NCBI GenBank assembly: GCA_004014935.1
Contig: CP025324.1
Coordinates: 992,001-1,056,000, forward strand
Length of the DNA: 64,000 nucleotides
Reading direction: 5' to 3'
From: Saccharomycopsis malanga
Lineage: Eukaryota; Ascomycota; Saccharomycetes; Ascoideales; Saccharomycopsidaceae
Shown piece after piece: positions 58,072 through 64,000 of this stretch; the stretch's first letter is position 1, and each line of letters begins with the position of its first letter. The position numbers were made by a program, and so were the translations under genes. Below the pieces are notes generated by a model. It was not told where the DNA came from and did no database searches. It worked only from the letters and a program-made list of their open reading frames with translations.

Positions 58072-58659
58072 ATGTCCCTTAGATGCCGTGGCGTGCGCTT
58101 AGCAACATGGGGTGTATGTATATTGATGATGAGTTTTTCGGATGACGCGCTAAAAAAACTGATGGTTGTCGCGTCATCTGTCAGCATGTCGTCTCATTAC
58201 TCCATTGAGTCATTTTACAACAAATCCAAGGATTCGTATTACGAGACTTTTGGTATTCCTGTCACGCTGACAGAACCAGAGACCGTTGAAATTGCTGAAC
58301 CAACGGTTTCTGACGTTGTAACTGCTGATGTTGCGAGTCCTGACGTTGTAACTGCTGATGTTGCGAGTCCTGACGTTGTAACTGCTGATGTTGCGAGTCC
58401 TGACGTTGTAACTGCTGATGTTGCAAATTCTATGGTTTCTGATACTACACGAATACAGGAAGAGTGTCAAATTGCAACATCAACCGAGCAGGAATTTGAT
58501 GAAATGCTTGCAAAACTAGGTCTGTTGGCCGATGTTTCGGTAGCTCAGTTAATGGGTAGTGTAGATGATGTAGATTCAGAGGCTACACTCAAACAGTTGG
58601 TTCTGAGCTACTTTTGGAGCGGCTACTATATGGCAAAGCGGGAATCTAGCTCTATATGA
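58072..58659 (+). CDS. Probable survival-motor-neuron (SMN) homologue with internal 10-residue repeats
   Basis: SMN assembles Sm rings on spliceosomal snRNAs with Gemin2. Two features suggest it here. Near the N terminus DDALKKLMVVAS, then SSHYSIESF, resembles the Gemin2-binding helix followed by HSIE in fission-yeast Smn1. The C terminus has LKQLVLSYFWSGYYMAKRES, a YG-box-like oligomerisation helix (small residue or Y at regular spacing before GYY). There is no Tudor domain, as in yeast SMN. The middle holds four perfect copies of DVVTADVASP. Start is uncertain: ATGs at 58126 and 58129 (MMSFSDDALKK) are better placed than 58072. The N-terminal Trp expected before DD is absent. The call is moderate. 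Confidence 0.6.
   Translation: MSLRCRGVRLATWGVCILMMSFSDDALKKLMVVASSVSMSSHYSIESFYNKSKDSYYETFGIPVTLTEPETVEIAEPTVSDVVTADVASPDVVTADVASPDVVTADVASPDVVTADVANSMVSDTTRIQEECQIATSTEQEFDEMLAKLGLLADVSVAQLMGSVDDVDSEATLKQLVLSYFWSGYYMAKRESSSI
58313..58432. repeat. 30-bp in-frame tandem repeat in the SMN-like gene
   Basis: Four copies of GACGTTGTAACTGCTGATGT + TGCGAGTCCT, nearly identical at the DNA level, encode DVVTADVASP. The identity suggests recent expansion. Confidence 0.9.
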
Positions 58660-58752
58660 AAAGCATATGTACTTTAATGAGTGATGATTTCTTTGATTAG
58701 TGTTTATATTGTAGCGGTGTTCTCAATAGGTTTGAGATTGTTTGATTTTGCC

Positions 58753-58950
<198 letters not shown>

Positions 58951-59142
58951 ACAAATTTTATAGAAATGTGAAACAAGAGTTGATAATGCATATAAAAAAA
59001 CTTTTCGGTTTAACAGGCCCTACTAAAATCTATGTAAGAGATCCTTTTCCAATACCATTATGGAGAGATAATAAAAATGTAATGATTTCTATTAATCATT
59101 AATAATTTCTACTAGTAATTGAAAAGAGCTTCTAATAGTTAA

Positions 59143-59345
59143 GCCGCTGGAAAGGATACTTCGGTGGCTAGTCTGAGAAGAGAAAAAAGACCTAACAGGC
59201 TGGACTACGAACATTGGTTTACACGATGCTGAACTAGTGACGCTATAGGCAAGTGTAGCTGTAACCCTAGACAAGAGTCTAGTACTGGGTTTTACCAAGC
59301 CCGTGGAACCGAGGTGTATTGTGCAAGATATATAAGATATTATCA
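59143..59345 (+). repeat. Degenerate SINE-A copy
   Basis: AAGCCGCTGGAAAGGATACT, GGTGGCTAGTCTGAGAAGAG, AAAAAAGACCTAACAGG, TAGGCAAGTGTAGCTGTAAC, TACTGGGTTTTACCAAGCCC and GATATATAAGATATTATC follow the SINE-A order, with boxes and tail eroded. Confidence 0.6.
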
Positions 59346-59382
59346 TTATGAACACCTTTAATTACTAATAATAATCTCTACA

Positions 59383-59436
59383 AATCACTACTTGTACTGG
59401 GCTTGAAATATAAGATTATTATTATTATAATCACTA
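59383..59436 (+). repeat. SINE-A tail flanked by an 8-bp direct repeat
   Basis: TTGTACTGGGCTTGAAATAT, AAG and (ATT)n are flanked by AATCACTA at 59383-59390 and 59429-59436. The surrounding sequence to 59640 is rich in AATAATCACTAATAATAATT units, so the direct repeat may be coincidental. Confidence 0.55.
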
Positions 59437-59752
59437 GTAATAATTTTTAATGAATGCTGAAGATAATTCCTATTAATAATGCATAATATATACTGAAGAT
59501 AATTCCTACTAATAATAAATAATAACTCCTAATAATCACTAATAATAATTCCTACTAACTATAAATAATAATTCCTCCTGATCACTAATAATAATCCCCA
59601 CTAATCACCAACTCCTAACAATTACCTACAATCACCGCCAGCATCACTCATAACCATTGAAAAATAAGAGGAAAACAGAGAGTTGTGTATAGATAAAGCA
59701 AAGTTTTGATGACAACAAGAGGAATAAACAGGATAAACAAGACAATATAAAA

Positions 59753-61153
59753 ATGTCTGGGAGACAAGATTATATCACAAAGGTGCGGTATCGGAATGAT
59801 TTGCCGCCACCCAATTGTCCACCGCGGTTGCTCAAGTATTCATCGATCACGCCCAATGGGGAGTCTATATTGTCGGCGGGAATATTGACGTCAGTATTTC
59901 GAAAACAGAATTTCAAGAAGCATGTTATGCTTGGAAAAGACAGCAGTGTATATGACCCTTTATCTTTGAATTTAGATTTGATTGAATTGCCGGGAATATT
60001 TGATGAGAATGATAATTCTGCTTTACATGGGTTGCCATTTTCCAGCCCTGGCGAGCCTAATACCAAGATCAAATTGCATGAAAAAGATAAGGCACTTTTA
60101 CGGAATCCCGACTTTCATCTTGGAAAAAAGGATTCTGGCCACAGCAGTCTTGAAATGCGTAATGCCGCGACCGTATCCTTCTTGAGAAAAACGGAATATA
60201 TTTCCAACAAGTCCCATTTTTTGGGGACCAACAAATCTGCTCCGGCAGCTAGTGCGTTGCAAGCAAAGGAAAAGAACAAAAACTTGGATCCCGAGTCGCA
60301 ATTGGCCAATATTGAGCTCAGTTTCGAGCAAGCTTCTGAAACATTGGCCGGGCCTGGTTTTTCCAAACTCAGACATCCTACCAAACGACATCTCAAGCCA
60401 GTAAAAAGTTGGTCGTTGGTTCCCAACACCGAACAGATGGACCAGGCGTATTGTTCTACTAAATTCATCGGCTCTGCGTCTCTTTCCAGAGCCAAACATA
60501 AGTTCAGTGGCATGCTCAATCTTAAAGACTCTTCGTTCAATGGTGTGAACGTACACAATCCAGTATTCACCACTTCTATCTTCAAACCTATCACATTGAC
60601 CGACGAAGAATGGATGTCGTTCTTCACCATCAACGATTTCGATACAGCTAAAAACTTGAAACGTAAGTTGGATGACGTAGAATTGGATGAAGAGGAAACT
60701 TTCAAATTTAAATTTAATCGTGATTTCGACTTGAAATACGATAATTTCGACTCGACTCAAGTTAAACAAATCGCAATCTCTTTGTCTGGAAACGCATCCT
60801 CTTCAAATGGCACTGATACAAGCTCCTCTAATACAAATCTCGATGCCAAATACTTGCCTATCCAGGGAAAGCTTGAATTGAAAAAGAAAAGATTCAATCC
60901 TGACATTAACCTTCAGGCAGAGGACGTTCACTTTGACGAAATCAACCTAACCATTAGAGAACCAACTGCTAATGAAGATGCCGCCAGAGACCAGGAAAGA
61001 AGTAGATACGATCCATACAATTACGTCGCCCAGATAGACGAGGAAGAAGAGGTTGAAGAACAAGAAGCTGATGATGAAGATGCTGAAGAACAAGAGGCTG
61101 AGATTGAAGATGCTGAGGATGAAGATGCTGAAGAACAAGAAGCTGAGGATTAA
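59753..61153 (+). CDS. PAF1: RNA polymerase II elongation factor Paf1
   Basis: Paf1 is the scaffold of the Paf1 complex that travels with RNA polymerase II and supports histone marks. The 466-residue product starts MSGRQDYITKVRYRNDLPPP and continues NCPPRLLKY, the hallmark Paf1 opening. Conserved blocks include NPDFHLGKKDSGHSSLEMRN, VSFLRKTEYISNKSH and VKSWSLVPN. The protein ends in a repetitive Glu/Asp/Ala-rich acidic tail (EDAEEQEAE repeats), as in yeast, where total length is 445. The start is at the ATG at 59753. Confidence 0.93.
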   Translation: MSGRQDYITKVRYRNDLPPPNCPPRLLKYSSITPNGESILSAGILTSVFRKQNFKKHVMLGKDSSVYDPLSLNLDLIELPGIFDENDNSALHGLPFSSPGEPNTKIKLHEKDKALLRNPDFHLGKKDSGHSSLEMRNAATVSFLRKTEYISNKSHFLGTNKSAPAASALQAKEKNKNLDPESQLANIELSFEQASETLAGPGFSKLRHPTKRHLKPVKSWSLVPNTEQMDQAYCSTKFIGSASLSRAKHKFSGMLNLKDSSFNGVNVHNPVFTTSIFKPITLTDEEWMSFFTINDFDTAKNLKRKLDDVELDEEETFKFKFNRDFDLKYDNFDSTQVKQIAISLSGNASSSNGTDTSSSNTNLDAKYLPIQGKLELKKKRFNPDINLQAEDVHFDEINLTIREPTANEDAARDQERSRYDPYNYVAQIDEEEEVEEQEADDEDAEEQEAEIEDAEDEDAEEQEAED

Positions 61154-62044
61154 GAGCAAGAGGTCAACATTGACATCCAGGAAGCAAAACATGACGTGTG
61201 ATATGGACAACTGGTACTGTATATTTTGTTATTTTTTTATACTGATTCTATAAATGATTTTTACTTGATGGTACCAAGTTGTTATTGTATTGTAGGTTGG
61301 TTTGATCAGCTTCTTTTGCGAACCGTTCTTTTATATTGCAATGAAATCAATAAATATTATGATTATTGGGACTTTGCTTTGATTAGGCAGTTATTGATAA
61401 TTTGCTCATAGTCACCCTATAATATTAAAATGATCCTGTATTGAAACAATGCGACAATCTTATTATTACATGGAGGTTGTTACCAAAAGAAAATCCCCTA
61501 ATCTTGTATTTGTCATGGTTGCACAATTTGTTGAAAGTATGCACCAGACATTGACAGTTTAATATGTCCAATGTTTCTAAGAGCATTAGTAGTGAAATTC
61601 CTCCTATCTTTGGCCAAGCTTACAGCAGATACCCACAGCTCTAGCATGATGAGGCTTGAAATAAGAAAAAATCGTACATGTAAATACTGATTAAAAAATT
61701 ATCGGCATTTTGAAAGAATCAAATAAATAGGGGCAAGACTATTAGTTGAGACAAAGAAAATCAGAAAACAAGAGAAAATCAAAAGAGCAAATAGCAATGA
61801 AGAGCAAAAGCAAGAAGTAAAGATGTAAATATGGTAAAAAAAAATAAAAATAAGTGAGTCAAATGATGATATAATAAAATATAAGAAAATTGACAAATAA
61901 TAAATATGATGAAAAAAAAAAAAGTTTTATATAAAGAAAAAGATGAAAAATTGAAAAATTGAAAAATTGAAAAATGAAAACGATATTCCAGCAAAAAAGT
62001 ACTGTAACCAGTCAGAAATGCAGAATAGCTTGGTAAACACCAAT
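61154..62044. other. Convergent intergenic region PAF1-RhoGAP
   Basis: About 0.9 kb between two 3' ends. It is very AT-rich with A-runs at 61838-61925 and GAAAAATT repeats at 61946-61978. No gene was recognised. Confidence 0.4.
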
Positions 62045-64000
62045 TCAGTTTTTCACTACTGCAACCTTAGATTCGAGACCAGCTCCTTCTGCATTGCCGT
62101 TTTCAGCTGCGCTGTGTCGATTAGCAGAGTTGCTTCTGCTTCTGCTTTTCAAGCGCTTGTACCATTTGTCTTTCTTTTCTTCTTTGCTGTCAGAGGACTC
62201 GACGTCCCACCTAGAAGCTCTGGTATCTGGCACAGTGAGCAAGGGAGTTGCAGGGGTGTTCTCTTGAGGTGTGTCACTGCTGGCGGTCTGTAATGCCGAC
62301 TTGTCATTAATACTAAGGTTTTGCAAAGCAGGAGGAGATTCATCAAGTTTCTTGGAATTGACCATCTCACTGGCTGATTTCTCAGTGTCAACAAGGTCTG
62401 TTGCACTATCCGACTTGCCATTTGTGAAAACCAAAGTATCGGGATGTGCTGCTTTTTGCAGGGTCTCGTCGTCGGAATTTGATTCGTCGTCAGTGGTTAT
62501 TGGCACATCATTAGCCACCAAAGACTTTGCGTTTGTTTCTTCGGTTTTTGTATTGCCCAACAAGATTTCGGAGTTGTGATTTGCGGATGAAAGCGACTTG
62601 GAATGGCCACGCTTAGGGATCTTGTCCACTACCCCATTGACAGACGGAGTGGACGCTTCCATATGGTCGGTAGTGTCTGGGTGGTCCGATGTAAGGGTGG
62701 TTGGGGTGTCTGGATGTGCGAGAGGTTGGGGTTTTGGCGGCAATACGGGTATTTCTGAGGGTTGTTGGCTCTTGACGTAAAAGTTGTCGACGGAAACGCT
62801 TTTGATTTTGTTGGTATGGATGGAAGGGCGTACCAATTTCTCATCGGTCGGCTTACGGATGCTACTGCGTCTGCTTTCGGAGTGTTTGTTGGTCTGTTGA
62901 GGCAAAAGTTTGTAGCTGTACTCGACTAAGAACTCGACGACACGCTGCGAAAGCACGTACTCGTCTGGCGACATGTCGTGTTTTGGGTGTGAGAGGACGG
63001 ACGGTTGGAAGACAGCAGACAAATTAGCAGAGGACATGCGGTTTTCTGCCGAATGTTGGCTGAAAAGCTCCAACAAGTCTAAAATGTAGAGAAGCAACTG
63101 TTTACGAAGAATAGGAAGATTCTGCACTAATTTTTCATACTCTTGCAGCGCGCCGTTGATATCCTCTACGAACCGCTTGTGTTTCTTCAATCTTCTGCGT
63201 CTTTTTCTCTCCAACTCCTTTTGTTTCTCCTCGGAGTCTGACAAGTCTACGGGCAAGCCCTCGGCAGAGTGTGGCCGTTCGGCAGGCCGTGGGGGCGGCA
63301 CGGGTTTTCTGCCTTCAGCTTGGACGTTGCTGTGGGATGTGGCTAGCGGCACGGGTTTTGCGGTGTCTAGCGGCTTTGTAGATGACGCGGGAACACCACG
63401 GTGCGCCAAGTATTTAAGTATTCGATGCCGCGACTTCAAAGGAGCACGAAACGCCTCGTATTGGTCGAGCGGAATCACCGGCTCGGGCATCGAGTTGAGA
63501 AAACGGCGCAACAAGGACGCGGCATCATGTACAGTGTAGCCGTCCCAATCAAGCTTCTTTCCATAGTCAGGCGGCGAGCTGAATATGTACTGTAGCTGCT
63601 TCACACGCTTGCTAGAGCCGCCCACACGGAAAATACCTTCTACAGATAACCCATTGTGCTTCAAATACGCACCGCATTTGGCAACCACCACGGGAATCTT
63701 GCCATACTCAAAAAAATGATCCGGATTGTCGGTCGATACAGATATCTTGGCAGCCGCAACCTCTAGCGACTTCTCCAACTCCGCGCCAAACACCCGGTTG
63801 TGGTTCAAGTCATCATCCCGGTTCTGAAGAAATCGATCACGTAGATCTCGAAGACTCTGATTGGCATCTCCCACTTCAACACCCTGCGGTGCGCTTAGCA
63901 ACACCGACAGGGGGCGCACACCCCCAGTGTGTCTGGGCGGCAGATTCTCGTAGTCCTCATCATTACTGTCCAACGAGCCCTTAGACTTGAACTTCCACCA
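62045..64000 (-). CDS. Rho GTPase-activating protein of the SAC7/BAG7 group, 5' end outside the window
   Basis: The frame is open to the window edge and no ATG starts it inside, so the N terminus is missing; the first visible residues are WWKFKSKGSLDSNDEDYENL. The RhoGAP domain opens VFGAELEKSLEVAAAKIS and continues IPVVVAKCGAYLKHNG and VEGIFRVGGSSKRVKQLQ (R of GIFR is the likely arginine finger). It then has DWDGYTVHDAASLLRRFLNS and MPEPVIPLDQYEAF. The match is to Sac7/Bag7, which turn off Rho1 in cell-wall and actin signalling. A Pro/Ser-rich insert interrupts the domain before a final helical block. The C-terminal 250 residues are disordered. Confidence 0.9.
   Translation of the reverse strand, partial: WWKFKSKGSLDSNDEDYENLPPRHTGGVRPLSVLLSAPQGVEVGDANQSLRDLRDRFLQNRDDDLNHNRVFGAELEKSLEVAAAKISVSTDNPDHFFEYGKIPVVVAKCGAYLKHNGLSVEGIFRVGGSSKRVKQLQYIFSSPPDYGKKLDWDGYTVHDAASLLRRFLNSMPEPVIPLDQYEAFRAPLKSRHRILKYLAHRGVPASSTKPLDTAKPVPLATSHSNVQAEGRKPVPPPRPAERPHSAEGLPVDLSDSEEKQKELERKRRRRLKKHKRFVEDINGALQEYEKLVQNLPILRKQLLLYILDLLELFSQHSAENRMSSANLSAVFQPSVLSHPKHDMSPDEYVLSQRVVEFLVEYSYKLLPQQTNKHSESRRSSIRKPTDEKLVRPSIHTNKIKSVSVDNFYVKSQQPSEIPVLPPKPQPLAHPDTPTTLTSDHPDTTDHMEASTPSVNGVVDKIPKRGHSKSLSSANHNSEILLGNTKTEETNAKSLVANDVPITTDDESNSDDETLQKAAHPDTLVFTNGKSDSATDLVDTEKSASEMVNSKKLDESPPALQNLSINDKSALQTASSDTPQENTPATPLLTVPDTRASRWDVESSDSKEEKKDKWYKRLKSRSRSNSANRHSAAENGNAEGAGLESKVAVVKN

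Overview
The window is nuclear DNA of a budding yeast (Saccharomycotina). It is AT-rich and has compact genes, few short introns with GTATGT/GTAAGT donors and TACTAAC-type branch points, and a one-copy set of yeast housekeeping genes: DCP1, DID2, ERF4, MCM21, POA1, MDY2, PIB1, DAD4, NOP10, SWA2, a PCL1/2-type cyclin, ELG1, LSG1, PAF1 and a SAC7/BAG7-type RhoGAP. It probably belongs to the CUG-Ser clade. In the Ser/Thr-rich cell-wall protein at 13720, all 11 apparent leucines in the first repeat tract are CTG codons, whereas true leucines elsewhere in the same gene use TTG, TTA or CTC. I cannot fix the genus.

Layout. 1-10 kb: 3' end of a Gln/Asn-rich gene, a coiled-coil gene, DCP1, a GH17 wall glucanase-like gene and the two-intron gene DID2. 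10-18 kb: a small GPI wall protein, a spliced perilipin-like gene, a large GPI adhesin-like protein and ERF4 with a last intron. 18-27 kb: repeat-rich DNA, a PalH-type pH sensor and MCM21 ending in a 15-bp minisatellite. 26-36 kb: the divergent pair POA1 / HD hydrolase, then MDY2, PIB1, three-exon DAD4, a 1.2-kb degenerate satellite, and NOP10 divergent from SWA2. 36-49 kb: a CAP (PRY/RBT4) protein, a 3-kb repeat zone, a Pcl cyclin, a Zn2Cys6 regulator and a tiny secreted-peptide ORF. 49-64 kb: ELG1, LSG1, a bacterial-type PI-PLC, a mitochondrial-like protein, a probable SMN homologue, PAF1 and a RhoGAP cut by the window edge.

The most striking content is between the genes. About twenty copies or fragments belong to one short interspersed repeat of about 300 bp. 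It has a tRNA-like head with near-perfect Pol III A and B boxes, an unrelated body, and a conserved 3' tail ending in (ATT)n. Many copies are 5'-truncated to the tail alone, as expected of a SINE moved by a LINE. A second, unrelated family of about 0.6-1.0 kb starts with a tRNA-Leu-like domain and has three copies here. Tails of the first family have expanded into tandem arrays and a 148-bp microsatellite, and one truncated copy appears to supply the stop codon of a gene. SINEs are, to my knowledge, rarely if ever reported from budding yeasts, so these two families are the main discovery candidates.

No true tRNA or rRNA gene, no CRISPR array and no autonomous transposon ORF was seen. Functional calls rest on reading motifs by eye; no database search was run.
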